DNA of 64,000 nt from a bacterium (GTDB taxonomy: Bacteria > Auribacterota > Auribacteria > Auribacterales > Auribacteraceae), in the NCBI GenBank assembly GCA_018435605.1, contig JAHDNF010000003.1, forward strand, positions 1 through 64,000, written 5' to 3'. The notes beneath the pieces were generated by a model. That model had not been told where the DNA came from. It made no database searches and saw only the letters and a program-made list of their open reading frames with translations. The translations under genes and the position numbers were made by a program. Shown piece after piece: positions 47,487-56,636 of this stretch. How positions within the stretch are numbered: the stretch's first letter is position 1; each line of letters starts with the position of its first letter.

Positions 47487-48320
47487 ATGGATATTTTAAG
47501 AGCGCTGGTTTTAGGTATAGTTCAGGGGTTAACGGAATTTCTTCCGGTAAGCAGTTCCGGACATCTGGTTATATTTCAGCAGTTAATTCTTCCGTTTGAC
47601 GATTCATCTTATGAGTTGCTGTTTGGTGTTACGGTACATTTTGGCACGCTACTCGCAGTGGTTATGTTTTTTTTCAACGACATAAAGCGGTTATTTATCT
47701 CTTTTTTTAGCAAGTTACGAAATCCATCGGCCATTCCCGAAGCATTTCAAAGCGATATGTATTTTCGTATTTCTATTTATATTCTTGTGAGCACACTAAT
47801 CACAGGGGTGGTAGGTTTATCTTTCAAAGATAGGGTTGAGTCATTTTTTTCTTCTCCCGGTCTGGTTGCCGGTTGCCTTATAATAACCGGTATATTGCTT
47901 ATTATTGCCGAACGGTTTACAAAACAATCCAAGACTCTGGATTCTTTTCGCCTAAAGGATGCGCTATTGCTGGGTATTTTTCAGTCCATAGCATTACTGC
48001 CAGGCATATCCCGTTCTGGAATGACTATTTCCGTCGCAATAATGCTTGGATTTATCCAGAAAGACGCCGCTCGGTATTCTTTTTTGTTGGCTGTTCCAGT
48101 TATTTGCGGAGCTTTTTTGCTGGAAATTATATATTGCATAACATTCGGGTTTTCAGTTACATGGGTGGCTCCATTGTCTGTGGGGTTGGTCAGCGCCGCT
48201 GTTTCCGGTGTTATAGCTATAAAATTGATCCTGCTGGTCTTGAGAAAAAAGAAGCTTTATGTTTTCTCCATTTATTGCTGGGCGTTAGCAGGACTACTAC
48301 TGTTACTTCTTAATAAATAA
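47487..48320 (+). CDS. uppP: Undecaprenyl-diphosphatase (BacA type)
   Basis: 277 residues, about eight hydrophobic helices. GIVQGLTEFLPVSSSGHL near the start and LPGISRSGMTISVAIMLG in the second half are the two catalytic motifs of UppP/BacA. It removes a phosphate from undecaprenyl diphosphate to recycle the lipid carrier of peptidoglycan and O-antigen. It lies ten bases after rmd, so GDP-rhamnose and carrier supply may be co-expressed. No clear terminator follows. Confidence 0.95.
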   Translation: MDILRALVLGIVQGLTEFLPVSSSGHLVIFQQLILPFDDSSYELLFGVTVHFGTLLAVVMFFFNDIKRLFISFFSKLRNPSAIPEAFQSDMYFRISIYILVSTLITGVVGLSFKDRVESFFSSPGLVAGCLIITGILLIIAERFTKQSKTLDSFRLKDALLLGIFQSIALLPGISRSGMTISVAIMLGFIQKDAARYSFLLAVPVICGAFLLEIIYCITFGFSVTWVAPLSVGLVSAAVSGVIAIKLILLVLRKKKLYVFSIYCWALAGLLLLLLNK

Positions 48321-48498
48321 CATCTTATCAATTTCGACAAAGTTAATCAAAATTTGAGAGCCGAAAGTTTTGTTGAAACACATCATGTGCAGGGTGCCTT
48401 AATAAATCAACAATTATAAAACTGTGAAGCAAAACAGATTGCGGTAATTGCGATGAAATATGAAGTTTTTGGGTTTCAGAGGGTTACTAATAAAAAAA

Positions 48499-48571
48499 TG
48501 GAGTATAGCGGGCTCGAACCGCTGACCTCCACGCTGCCAGCGTGGCGCTCTCCCAATTGAGCTAATACCCC
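48499..48571 (-). tRNA. tRNA-Ala, anticodon GGC
   Basis: On the minus strand a full 73-base cloverleaf can be drawn: acceptor GGGGTAT/ATACTCC, including the G3-U70 wobble pair that marks alanine tRNAs; D arm GCTC/GAGC; a five-pair anticodon stem around the loop CTGGCAG (anticodon GGC, codon GCC); and T arm AGCGG-TTCGAGC-CCGCT. Discriminator A73 is followed by a T run, so the CCA end is not encoded and the T run may end transcription. Sequences on both sides (48321-48498 and 48572-48784) hold nothing I can name. Confidence 0.95.
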
Positions 48572-48784
48572 ATTTGATTGCTAATTATACTGCATTATGC
48601 CGCTTGAGGTCAATAACGAATATCAAAAAGAAATGAAAAAATGTGTAACGATAAGATGTACAGATGGAAATGTTGTTACTGTTTAAGTCTGTTAACCGAA
48701 AACTCATGTAATCCTCAATCGGTTTTAACGAGAATATAATTAGATATAGTCCCGACACGTTAAAACATTTTAAAGGATAATCTA

Positions 48785-49879
48785 ATGAAAAAGAAAACTG
48801 TAGTGTATGCTGTTGCAGGTGAAGGACGGGGCCATGCGGGCAGGGCAATCGGAATTGTAGAGCAACTTAAAGGCGAAATCGATTTTCATTTTATTTGTGG
48901 CGGCAAAGCGTATGAATTGCTTAAACCTATGGGGTATAGTCTTATGAAAATACCTTTTTTAGGCTTTGTTTATGAAAACGATTCGATTAGTCAATGGAAA
49001 ACTCTCAAAGAAAATCTTATGCTTTATTTACGGCGTAAAAATATCTATGCACAGATAGAGCAACGAGTAAATGAGATCAAACCGGATTTCATAATTACTG
49101 ATTTTGAATATTTTTTGCCTCGAGTAGCCCGTAAAATGCGGATTCCTCATATAAATATAACTCACCAGCACGTGTTGCTGGCGTGTACTTATCCTGTACC
49201 ATTAAAGTTGTACTTCGATTATTTGAAAGCGTATATTGTAAGCAGAATGATTATACTGGATTCACCTATGTCGATCGGAATATCTTTCTTTAGCATGCCG
49301 CTTAAGAAGTCTTACCGGAATATATTAAATATCTTAGGTCCAATTTTGCGTAAAGAAGTCGTGCAAGCAAAACCGGTTTTAGGCGATAAAAATTTGGTGT
49401 ATTTTTCTTGTGAAACTTTTGCATGGGTTACCGAACTGCTCAAGCAGATAAAAAATGAGCAGTTTCTAATCTATGGTTTGGGTGATCAACCTCTTAAAGA
49501 TGCCAACCTCGAATATAAACCGATTTCTCCGACCGTATTTCTTGATGATTTGATAGAATGTAAAGCGGTGATAACCAATGGAGGACACACCCTTGTAAGC
49601 GAGGCTATCCATCTGAACAAACCTGTTCTGGCTTTTTATGTAAAAGGTCAGTTCGAACAGTTTCTGAACGCATTTTATCTTGATGAACTGGGATACGGAA
49701 AGCGAATCAAATCGGACGCTAATGCGCTACAGGAAATGAAAGATTTTCTCAAAAATGCTCCGGCTCTTGCCAAACACCTTGAAAAAATTGAGATTTCAGG
49801 TAATAAGGAAGTGGTGTCCTATCTGAGATCTATAATCATAGGTAAAGATGCTGAACATGCACACAAAACATCTGAATAA
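48785..49879 (+). CDS. MJ1255/MurG-like glycosyltransferase
   Basis: 364 residues. GT-B-type pattern: the N-terminal YAVAGEGRGHAGRAIGI loop, DFIITDFEYFLPRVARKM, and in the C-terminal half a nucleotide-sugar site with TNGGHTLVSEAIHLNKPVL and a Gln-Phe-Glu-Gln segment. This belongs to a family of uncharacterised transferases (MJ1255/VC2487 type), related to MurG and glycolipid glucosyltransferases. There is no signal peptide; association with the inner membrane is probable. Donor and acceptor are unknown. An AAAGGA precedes the ATG. Convergent with the hydrolase gene after 18 bases, with no hairpin between. Confidence 0.78.
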   Translation: MKKKTVVYAVAGEGRGHAGRAIGIVEQLKGEIDFHFICGGKAYELLKPMGYSLMKIPFLGFVYENDSISQWKTLKENLMLYLRRKNIYAQIEQRVNEIKPDFIITDFEYFLPRVARKMRIPHINITHQHVLLACTYPVPLKLYFDYLKAYIVSRMIILDSPMSIGISFFSMPLKKSYRNILNILGPILRKEVVQAKPVLGDKNLVYFSCETFAWVTELLKQIKNEQFLIYGLGDQPLKDANLEYKPISPTVFLDDLIECKAVITNGGHTLVSEAIHLNKPVLAFYVKGQFEQFLNAFYLDELGYGKRIKSDANALQEMKDFLKNAPALAKHLEKIEISGNKEVVSYLRSIIIGKDAEHAHKTSE

Positions 49880-49897
49880 AATATCCATTTAATCAGA

Positions 49898-50680
49898 TCA
49901 ACCGGAAATTTCCAATTCGAGTCCGTCGTATGCTATGTGTACGTTATCGGGCAAGTCGATTTTTACATCGTGATAGTCGATGTCATGGCTAATATGTGTA
50001 ATATATGCCTGTCCCGGATTGATTTGGCCGATTATTTCGAGAGCTTCACCGATTGAATAATGGGTGCTGTGCGGGCGGTATCGCAATCCGTTTATCACCA
50101 ATACAGGAATATTTTTTAGTACGGCTACGGATTCTTGAGGCATAAAACTGCAATCGGTTATGTATGCGAAAGAATCCCATTTGAATCCGGTAATTGGCAA
50201 AGTGCCATGCATGATCGGAACCGGAGTTATCTGCTTATCGAACATCTCGAATTTTCCGTCGATACTTCCCTCAATCGTATGTAATGTCAATTTAGGAAGC
50301 CCTCCGCCGACCGGTGTAGAGGGATCGAAAGCGTATCCGAATATACTACGTATTGTATCAATTGTATGCGGTAGTGCATAGCATGGAATCGGCGCCTTTT
50401 GTATCTGATTGATTATTCTGACGTCGTCCAGCCCCAGAATATGGTCGGCATGGTAGTGTGTAAATAAAATGGCATTTATTCGGGAAATATTGTTGTTTAG
50501 TAGTTGGGTACGCAGGTCTGGCGGTGTATCTATCAGTATGGTCCGGTCGTCATAGCGAACTGCAACGGAACATCTCAGGCGTTTGTTTCTGGGTGACTGT
50601 GATGTACAAACAGGGCAACTGCAAGCAAGAACCGGCACACCATAAGATGTGCCGGTTCCTAGAAAACGTATATTCATCAT
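49898..50680 (-). CDS. PhnP-like metallo-beta-lactamase-fold hydrolase
   Basis: 260 residues. FLGTGTSYGVPVLACSCPVC, ILIDTPPDLRTQ, the metal motif HYHADHILGLDD, ITDCSFMP and a late HISHDIDYHD are those of the PhnP-like group, which includes cyclic ribose phosphodiesterase of phosphonate degradation. The N-terminal CSCPVC with further Cys may bind a structural zinc, as in PhnP. There are no phn genes here, so a general phosphodiesterase is the safer call. It lies 16 bases after hppA on the same strand and is probably read with it. Confidence 0.82.
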   Translation of the reverse strand: MMNIRFLGTGTSYGVPVLACSCPVCTSQSPRNKRLRCSVAVRYDDRTILIDTPPDLRTQLLNNNISRINAILFTHYHADHILGLDDVRIINQIQKAPIPCYALPHTIDTIRSIFGYAFDPSTPVGGGLPKLTLHTIEGSIDGKFEMFDKQITPVPIMHGTLPITGFKWDSFAYITDCSFMPQESVAVLKNIPVLVINGLRYRPHSTHYSIGEALEIIGQINPGQAYITHISHDIDYHDVKIDLPDNVHIAYDGLELEISG

Positions 50681-50696
50681 AAAATCACATTGTCGC

Positions 50697-53009
50697 TTAA
50701 TTTATCTTAAGTAAATCCATGATTATCGGTGAATATTTGACTGTCAAACCAGCGACTACCACGCTTACCATGCTCATCAGTTTGATAAGAATATTCAGCG
50801 AAGGCCCTGCGGTATCTTTGAAGGGGTCGCCGACTGTATCGCCCACAACAGCCGCTTTGTGCGCATCGGATTTTTTACCTCCCAACGCGCCGCTTTCTAT
50901 ATATTTTTTGGCGTTATCCCACGAACCGCCGGAGTTGTTGAGCATGACAGCGAGAACGAACCCTGAAGTCAATCCACCTGCCAGTAATCCCATTACACCG
51001 GCGACACCTAGCAAAAGCCCCACGAGAACCGGTACTATGATAGCAATCATAGACGGCAAAAGCATTTCACGTTGAGCGCCTATTGTCGATATTTGCACGC
51101 AGGTTGCGTAATCCGGTTTATCGGTACCTTTCATAATACCCGGTTTTTCTTTGAATTGACGGCGGACTTCTTCGACCATTTTTCCTGCGGCACGACCGAC
51201 CGCTTTAATAGTGAACGCGCAGAAAACAAATGCCATCATTGCGCCTAAGAAAATACCGACCAGTACCTTCGGATTGATCAGGGTAATATCGTAATACAGC
51301 ATGAAATCGTGTAAGCTCGCAAGCTGATTGCCTGTAGTTTGAGCAAGGTGCTGTGTTACTGCGAATGCTTTGCCGGATACTTCGATAGTTTGTTGACCTA
51401 TCCTTTCCAATCCTATGCGAATTTCTTCGATATATGCCGCAAGGAGTGCGAGCGCTGTCAATGCCGCAGATCCGATGGCAAACCCTTTGCCCGTAGCGGC
51501 AGTTGTGTTGCCCAGAGAATCGAGCGCATCCGTGCGCTGGCGTACTTTTTCGCCGAGTCCGCTCATTTCGGCGTTGCCGCCTGCGTTATCAGCAATAGGT
51601 CCGTAAGCATCGGTGGCAAGAGTGATACCCAAGGTGCTGAGCATACCTACTGAGGCGATACTGATACCGTACAACCCCATGCTTGGATCTGCAAAACCGC
51701 CTGCAAAAGCGTAGCTTAGAATCATTCCGATACCGATGGTAATAACAGGAATACCTGTTGATATCATGCCTACAGCCATGCCTGCGATAATCACTGTTGC
51801 AGGGCCTGTTTTAGATTGTTCTGCGACCCCTTTTGTAGGTTTTGCGTCAGCTGTTGTATAGTGCTCGGTTGACTGCCCTATAACAATACCTGCCAATAGA
51901 CCGGTAATTATAGAGAAAAAGACGCCCATATTGCCTGGTAGAAAATTTTTTACGAAAAACCATGATGCAATTACAATGAGTACGGAACTGACGACAACAC
52001 CTGTCAGCAGTGATCTGAGTAAATCTTTCTGTGTAGCGTTTTCTTTGGTTCTGACAGTATAAATGCCCAGTATGGAAAAGATGACGCCTATGCCTGCAAT
52101 AACCATTGGCAGGATAGTTGCGTTGAGCTGTAATTTACCGCTGAATGCCGCCGTACCGAGTGCGGCGGTAGCGAGAATAGACCCGCAATAAGATTCGTAA
52201 AGATCAGCGCCCATGCCGGCTACATCGCCTACGTTATCGCCTACGTTATCCGCGATAGTCGCAGGGTTACGTGGATCATCTTCAGGGATACCGGCTTCTA
52301 CTTTACCGACAAGATCGGCGCCGACATCAGCCGCTTTGGTAAAAATGCCTCCGCCGACCCTTGCGAATAATGCCTGTGAAGATGCACCCATTCCAAAACA
52401 CAGCATGGTTACCGTAATTTCCGTTAAGTTCAGGTGTTGCCCCATCAATGGAGCGCCGACATACAAAATGAGGAACCATAAACAAATATCAAGCAGTCCT
52501 AGCCCGACCACAACAAGTCCCATGACCGCTCCTGAGCGAAAAGCGACCTGAAGCCCTTGATTAAGAGATTGAGAAGCACCCTGTGCAGTACGGGAAGATG
52601 CATTCGTTGCCGTTTTCATGCCGAGAAAACCGGCAAGGCCTGAGAAGAAACCTCCGGTAATGAACGCGAAAGGCACCATTTTCGACTGGACGTCCAAGAC
52701 AAATGACATAAGGACAAACATTATGAATGCAACGATAAAAAATATGGTTACGACTTTGTATTGTTGCCGTAAATATGCCATGGCTCCTTCGCGCACATGT
52801 TGCGCTATTTCCCGCATTTTGTCGTTGCCCTCATCTTTAGACATCATATCTTTGTAGAAAAAATACGCAAAAACAAGGGCAAGTATCGATCCCAGCGGAG
52901 CCAGCCACCATAATAGCGGAATAGGCGTTTGTTCCGCTACAGGGTTGGCCGCAAAAGCGGTTGTGCTGATTATGAATAGATTGCAAATCAGCAAAAACAG
53001 TTTTTTCAT
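50697..53009 (-). CDS. hppA: Membrane pyrophosphatase, K+-dependent type (H+ or Na+ pump)
   Basis: 770 residues with about 16 hydrophobic helices and an N-terminal segment that looks like a cleavable signal ([20 protein letters not shown]). The pyrophosphate site [21 protein letters not shown] and the NVGDNVGD block are intact. The cation-selector segment reads [12 protein letters not shown]: Ala, not Lys, at the position that decides potassium need, which puts it in the K+-dependent class. That class contains both H+ and Na+ pumps, as well as dual pumps. Given two NQR operons alongside, a Na+ pump is a reasonable inference, not proof. AAGGAG precedes the ATG at 53009; an in-frame upstream start at 53117 overlaps the promoter and is rejected. 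Confidence 0.93.
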   Translation of the reverse strand: MKKLFLLICNLFIISTTAFAANPVAEQTPIPLLWWLAPLGSILALVFAYFFYKDMMSKDEGNDKMREIAQHVREGAMAYLRQQYKVVTIFFIVAFIMFVLMSFVLDVQSKMVPFAFITGGFFSGLAGFLGMKTATNASSRTAQGASQSLNQGLQVAFRSGAVMGLVVVGLGLLDICLWFLILYVGAPLMGQHLNLTEITVTMLCFGMGASSQALFARVGGGIFTKAADVGADLVGKVEAGIPEDDPRNPATIADNVGDNVGDVAGMGADLYESYCGSILATAALGTAAFSGKLQLNATILPMVIAGIGVIFSILGIYTVRTKENATQKDLLRSLLTGVVVSSVLIVIASWFFVKNFLPGNMGVFFSIITGLLAGIVIGQSTEHYTTADAKPTKGVAEQSKTGPATVIIAGMAVGMISTGIPVITIGIGMILSYAFAGGFADPSMGLYGISIASVGMLSTLGITLATDAYGPIADNAGGNAEMSGLGEKVRQRTDALDSLGNTTAATGKGFAIGSAALTALALLAAYIEEIRIGLERIGQQTIEVSGKAFAVTQHLAQTTGNQLASLHDFMLYYDITLINPKVLVGIFLGAMMAFVFCAFTIKAVGRAAGKMVEEVRRQFKEKPGIMKGTDKPDYATCVQISTIGAQREMLLPSMIAIIVPVLVGLLLGVAGVMGLLAGGLTSGFVLAVMLNNSGGSWDNAKKYIESGALGGKKSDAHKAAVVGDTVGDPFKDTAGPSLNILIKLMSMVSVVVAGLTVKYSPIIMDLLKIN

Positions 53010-53087
53010 TTGTCGCTCCTTTTCATTGAAAGTTGGTTTTTGTGTATTTTCAAAATGATGACCGCAAACTAAGTAAATTATCAGCGA

Positions 53088-53117
53088 ATTATATGTATTG
53101 CATGCATAGAACGTCAA
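53088..53117 (-). promoter_or_regulatory. Predicted promoter of hppA
   Basis: On the minus strand TTGACG (53117-53112) and a perfect TATAAT (53093-53088) are 18 bases apart, about 80 bases before the hppA start. It separates hppA from the second NQR operon upstream. Confidence 0.6.
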
Positions 53118-53180
53118 GCGAAAGTTTAGAAATGTGGCAAAGCAACGTGTTATCGGATATCTAAACGGTTATGCGAACAG

Positions 53181-53639
53181 TTATTTGAATATGACGGATA
53201 TCAATTCCGATGGGTTGAGCCTAAACGGCGATCCGTGTCCCTGATAAAATCCGTGCGCTCTGATAAGATGAATACTCAAGTCTGACCATCGGAGTTCGTT
53301 TCCTGTATCGGTATCTAGCACGAAGGTTATTGTTTTAGAAGATCGATGCGGGTCGTCAGGCCATGGAGACGGCAGTAATCCTCGATTGTCATCTATCCGT
53401 ACTTCTAGGCCGTTGTTCAATTTAACAACGCTTCCAAGTCCTTTTAACCCTTCGTTTCGTATGTACTCCATGCGTTCGGCTATCTGTTCGTTGGTATATC
53501 CGAGTTGTTCTACGGTATGTGTATCGGTATCTATAATCTCTTTTACCGGACGCAGGTCTTCGCCCATGAATCCGCCGGAAACAAGCGGGCAGTAGCGGAG
53601 AATATCTTCGAGTTTTTTTTGTTGAGGTGATTCTTTCAT
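53181..53639 (-). CDS. Unknown protein, last gene of NQR operon 2
   Basis: 152 residues, soluble, no signal peptide. I do not recognise the family. Visible features are an N-terminal segment with CPLVSGGFMGEDL, a central helical part (YTNEQIAERMEYIRNEGLKG), a region with Asp, Pro and Trp (LPSPWPDDPHRS), and a C-terminal beta-rich part with TFVLDTDTGNELRWSDLS and HLIRAHGFYQGHGSPFRL carrying several His. GGGGGTG lies before the ATG, and the start is only 17 bases after the nqrF stop, so it is almost surely translated from the nqr mRNA. It is unlike NqrM (DUF539) and ApbE, the known maturation factors. An assembly or regulatory partner of the pump is a guess from position alone. Confidence 0.7.
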   Translation of the reverse strand: MKESPQQKKLEDILRYCPLVSGGFMGEDLRPVKEIIDTDTHTVEQLGYTNEQIAERMEYIRNEGLKGLGSVVKLNNGLEVRIDDNRGLLPSPWPDDPHRSSKTITFVLDTDTGNELRWSDLSIHLIRAHGFYQGHGSPFRLNPSELISVIFK

Positions 53640-53656
53640 ATAGCACCCCCTATCGA

Positions 53657-54757
53657 TTACGAAAATTTGTCGTAGAAAATATTTGATTCTTTCATGCCGA
53701 GCTTTTTAAGAACAACAATCGATGCGTCAATCATACCCGGACTGCCGCACAAATATGCTTCAGATTGATCAGCGTTTTTTTCGTTTCGCAAAACGGCCTC
53801 GGTTACCAGTCCTGTTTCGCCTTTCCACTTTTCGGGATGTTCTGGACGGGACATAACCGGAACGAATTTGAATTTCGGTAACGTTTTCTCAAATGCACGC
53901 ATAGTATCGACCATACAGAGGTCTTTTTCGGAATTGACTCCGAAGTAGAATACAGCTTCTCTTAAACAGGTTATGTTTTGCATATGATGAAGCATACACT
54001 TTATCGGAGCAATTCCAGATCCTCCGGCTATAAAAATGATCTTGGCATTTGTATCTGTAAGACGGAAATCACCGTACGGGCCGTTTAAAAGTGCTTGGTC
54101 GCCTTCTTTTAGGTGTTTGAAACAGTATGTGGTGCATATTCCGTTCGGAACAAGCCGTATAATCAGTTCCACTATAGTGTTGTCAGCGGGATCGGACGAT
54201 ATTGAGTATGCCCTATAGACTTCTTCGGTGTTCCCGTCGTATTTAGGGGCAAACAATTGCACGTATTGACCGGGGGTATAAGATATTTTCGCAGGTTCCT
54301 GTAAACTGAATATAAATTGTTTCATATCATACGTAAGATCGACTATTTTTTTGCATATAACTTTGTATTCCTTGACAGCCAGCAGTTCTTCAGGGATTTC
54401 TATATCGATGTCTTCTCGGATTTTTATTTGGCATGACAAGCGCATGTTGTTCTTTTTTTCTTCAGCGGACAGATACGGTTCTTCGGTCGGAAGTAAAATC
54501 CCGCCGCCTTTCAGTACTTTACATTTACAGTATCCGCAAGTCCCCCTTCCGCCGCATGCGCTGGGTATGAAGATTTTTTCCGATGTCAAAGATTCCAGAA
54601 GTGATCCGCCGCCCTTTACGGTACGTTTTTCGTCATTATTGATGGTTATGAGGCATTCTCCGTAATCGGCGAAGAACCGTTCCGCAACGACAAGTATTGC
54701 GGCAAGACCTGCGGCTGTGGAACTGATGATGAAAATTGCTGTCAGGATATCTATCAT
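53657..54757 (-). CDS. nqrF: NQR subunit F (operon 2)
   Basis: 366 residues. An N-terminal membrane helix (about 5-25), a [2Fe-2S] set C68, C74, C77 and C109, the FAD block RAYSISSD, and the NAD part with GGSGIAPIKC and YLCGSPGMIDA. It is a clear paralogue of the operon 1 NqrF with the same arrangement, and all cofactor residues are kept. It is separated by 27 bases from nqrE and is followed by the unknown 152-residue gene. The N-terminal [2Fe-2S] domain is extra-basic near GGRGTCGYCKCKV, otherwise normal. Confidence 0.9.
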   Translation of the reverse strand: MIDILTAIFIISSTAAGLAAILVVAERFFADYGECLITINNDEKRTVKGGGSLLESLTSEKIFIPSACGGRGTCGYCKCKVLKGGGILLPTEEPYLSAEEKKNNMRLSCQIKIREDIDIEIPEELLAVKEYKVICKKIVDLTYDMKQFIFSLQEPAKISYTPGQYVQLFAPKYDGNTEEVYRAYSISSDPADNTIVELIIRLVPNGICTTYCFKHLKEGDQALLNGPYGDFRLTDTNAKIIFIAGGSGIAPIKCMLHHMQNITCLREAVFYFGVNSEKDLCMVDTMRAFEKTLPKFKFVPVMSRPEHPEKWKGETGLVTEAVLRNEKNADQSEAYLCGSPGMIDASIVVLKKLGMKESNIFYDKFS

Positions 54758-54784
54758 AATAATCTATAATTGTTGTTGTTGATG

Positions 54785-55390
54785 TTATCTTCCCTGCAGT
54801 ACGCCTGAAAATCCTATAAAAGCAAGCGCCATCAGGCCTGCTATGATAAGTGTTATGCCCGGTCCCTGTAATCCGTATGGAATTCGCGATTCGTTAAGCC
54901 GTTGTCGAATGCCGGCCATTGAGACGATTGCCAGCATCCATCCTAGTCCGCTACCGAATCCGTAAGCCACAGTAACGATTAACGAATAATCACGTATAAC
55001 CATAAAAAGAGATACGCCTAAAATTGCGCAGTTGACAGTAATCAACGGCAGAAAAATACCCAGATTTACATATAATAGAGGCGAAAAACGTTCTATGATC
55101 ATTTCCACAAATTGTACGAATGCCGCAATAATAATGATAAACAAAATAAACCGGAAAAAGTCTAGTTCTAGCGGAACCAGAATATAATGATAAGCCGCCC
55201 AGTTGATTCCCGATGTAAACGTCAGCACGAATACCACCGCTGTTCCCAGTCCGAAAGCTGTTTTTATTTCACGAGATACGCCGATGAAAGGACATAATCC
55301 CAGAAAATAAGAAAGAACCATGTTGCCTGTGAATATTGCCGAAAAACATACAACCAGCGCGTGTGTCATTTCCCCTGTCAGTCCCGTCAT
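54785..55390 (-). CDS. nqrE: NQR subunit E (operon 2)
   Basis: 201 residues, six membrane helices. FLGLCPFIGVSREI, GIFLPLITVNCAILGVSLF, YGFGSGLGWMLAIVSMAGIR and LQGPGITLIIAGLMALAFIGFSG are the NqrE blocks. The ATG at 55390 overlaps the nqrD stop (ATGA) and has GGGAG ten bases upstream; the open frame further upstream runs through nqrD and is not supported. A second ATG seven codons later is also possible. This copy is closer to classical NqrE than the operon 1 copy by eye. Confidence 0.9.
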   Translation of the reverse strand: MTGLTGEMTHALVVCFSAIFTGNMVLSYFLGLCPFIGVSREIKTAFGLGTAVVFVLTFTSGINWAAYHYILVPLELDFFRFILFIIIIAAFVQFVEMIIERFSPLLYVNLGIFLPLITVNCAILGVSLFMVIRDYSLIVTVAYGFGSGLGWMLAIVSMAGIRQRLNESRIPYGLQGPGITLIIAGLMALAFIGFSGVLQGR

Positions 55391-56013
55391 GAGGTTTTCT
55401 CCCTGCCCGTTGTTTGTATGGATCGGCAAAGCCAGATTATCAATGCTAAAGTAAAAAATGCGCCCGGAGGCATAACCATGATTATCCATTTATCCCAAAG
55501 AGTAGAAAAATACGGCATCGGATAACCCAAAATGGTTCCCATGCCGAGCAATTCTCTTGTTATGGAAACTGCCAGAAGGATGAGCGAATATCCAAGTCCG
55601 TTGAAAAGACCGTCGACTAGCGATGGTACAGGCGGGTTTGCCACTGCAAACGCTTCGCATCGTCCCATGATGATACAGTTTGTTATGATAAGTCCTACAT
55701 AGGGGCCTAAGTTAGCGCTCATTTCCGGCCAGTACGCCTTGAGATACAGGTCGACCATAATGACATAGGATGCGATAATCAATGTTTGCACCATCATTCG
55801 AATTCGGCGTGGAGTATATGCCCTGAGTAGCGACACTGTAAAACAGCTCAACGCTGTTGTCAGCGTCAGCGCGGCGCACATAACCGCTGTGTTAATGACC
55901 AGATTGGTGACAGCCAATGTACTGCATATACCTAGCACCTGTCGGAAGATCGGATTGTTGCCCCATAATCCGTCGAGAATGATTTTTTTTGATGCAGATT
56001 TATTGGAACTCAT
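55387..56013 (-). CDS. nqrD: NQR subunit D (operon 2)
   Basis: 208 residues, six membrane helices. NNPIFRQVLGICSTLAVTN and GLIITNCIIMGRCEAFAVANPP are the two cysteine-bearing signatures of NqrD, with the typical MGRxEAFA ending intact, and the VDGLFNGLGYSLILL segment follows as usual. It pairs with NqrE to hold the membrane iron-sulfur centre. ATGA overlaps join it to nqrC upstream and nqrE downstream. Confidence 0.92.
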   Translation of the reverse strand: MSSNKSASKKIILDGLWGNNPIFRQVLGICSTLAVTNLVINTAVMCAALTLTTALSCFTVSLLRAYTPRRIRMMVQTLIIASYVIMVDLYLKAYWPEMSANLGPYVGLIITNCIIMGRCEAFAVANPPVPSLVDGLFNGLGYSLILLAVSITRELLGMGTILGYPMPYFSTLWDKWIIMVMPPGAFFTLALIIWLCRSIQTTGREKTS

Positions 56014-56636
56014 TGCCGGTTATCTCCATGTAAAAACTCGGTTTTCCATTTTTCGAGCGCGTCATTGAGTATTTTTTCAAATCTTATGCTGGTTTGCGTT
56101 GCGCCGGTAATGGCGTGAACCGAATGCTGATCGAGTTCTTCGGTAACTTGTTTTATTTCCAGCGGATTACCTTGTAACGCTATCTGTTTTCCTTCAAATT
56201 GTGCCCGAAACTCTGGTTTGGTTATTTCCGCGCCAAGTCCCGGTGTTTCGTTTTGCTCGTACATGGCGATTCCGGTGATAGTTCTTTTGTCTGTAGCTAT
56301 ACCGATGACCCCCCTTATAGGCGCCCAGAATCCCTGTCCCTCGAATGGCAGGGCGTATCCTATTACCATATCATCCGATTTGTATATGTAGACGCCTTGC
56401 AAGTCTTCTTGCGGTTCTTTGATCTTTTCGAGGTAAGTGTTATGCCAATCCATATTTGACGCAGTAACAGGCAAAGGAATTGAAAGAGCTTTTAGGACTG
56501 CCTTCTCAAACGCGAGTTTCCTGTTCGCTTCAACCAAATCACGGGTATAGCGTGAAAACGATATTAAAATCGTGCTGAAAAAAACTGTTACTAAGAACAT
56601 ATATAAAATGGGATACCATTTTTTTTGTCGTATCAC
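56010..56636 (-). CDS. nqrC: NQR subunit C (operon 2)
   Basis: 208 residues. One N-terminal membrane helix (about 8-27), then an FMN-binding domain with NETPGLGAEITKPEFRAQF (as in operon 1) and the flavinylation motif HAITGATQTS, T180 being the predicted FMN-threonine. The start codon is GTG at 56636, sharing its first base with the nqrB stop (TAGTG). Shorter than Vibrio NqrC, the same as its operon 1 paralogue. It requires ApbE for flavin attachment, not found here. Confidence 0.88.
   Translation of the reverse strand: MIRQKKWYPILYMFLVTVFFSTILISFSRYTRDLVEANRKLAFEKAVLKALSIPLPVTASNMDWHNTYLEKIKEPQEDLQGVYIYKSDDMVIGYALPFEGQGFWAPIRGVIGIATDKRTITGIAMYEQNETPGLGAEITKPEFRAQFEGKQIALQGNPLEIKQVTEELDQHSVHAITGATQTSIRFEKILNDALEKWKTEFLHGDNRQ

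Noticed and set aside
49880-49897. Terminator between the convergent glycosyltransferase and PhnP-like genes
   Set aside because: Only 18 bases with no inverted repeat.
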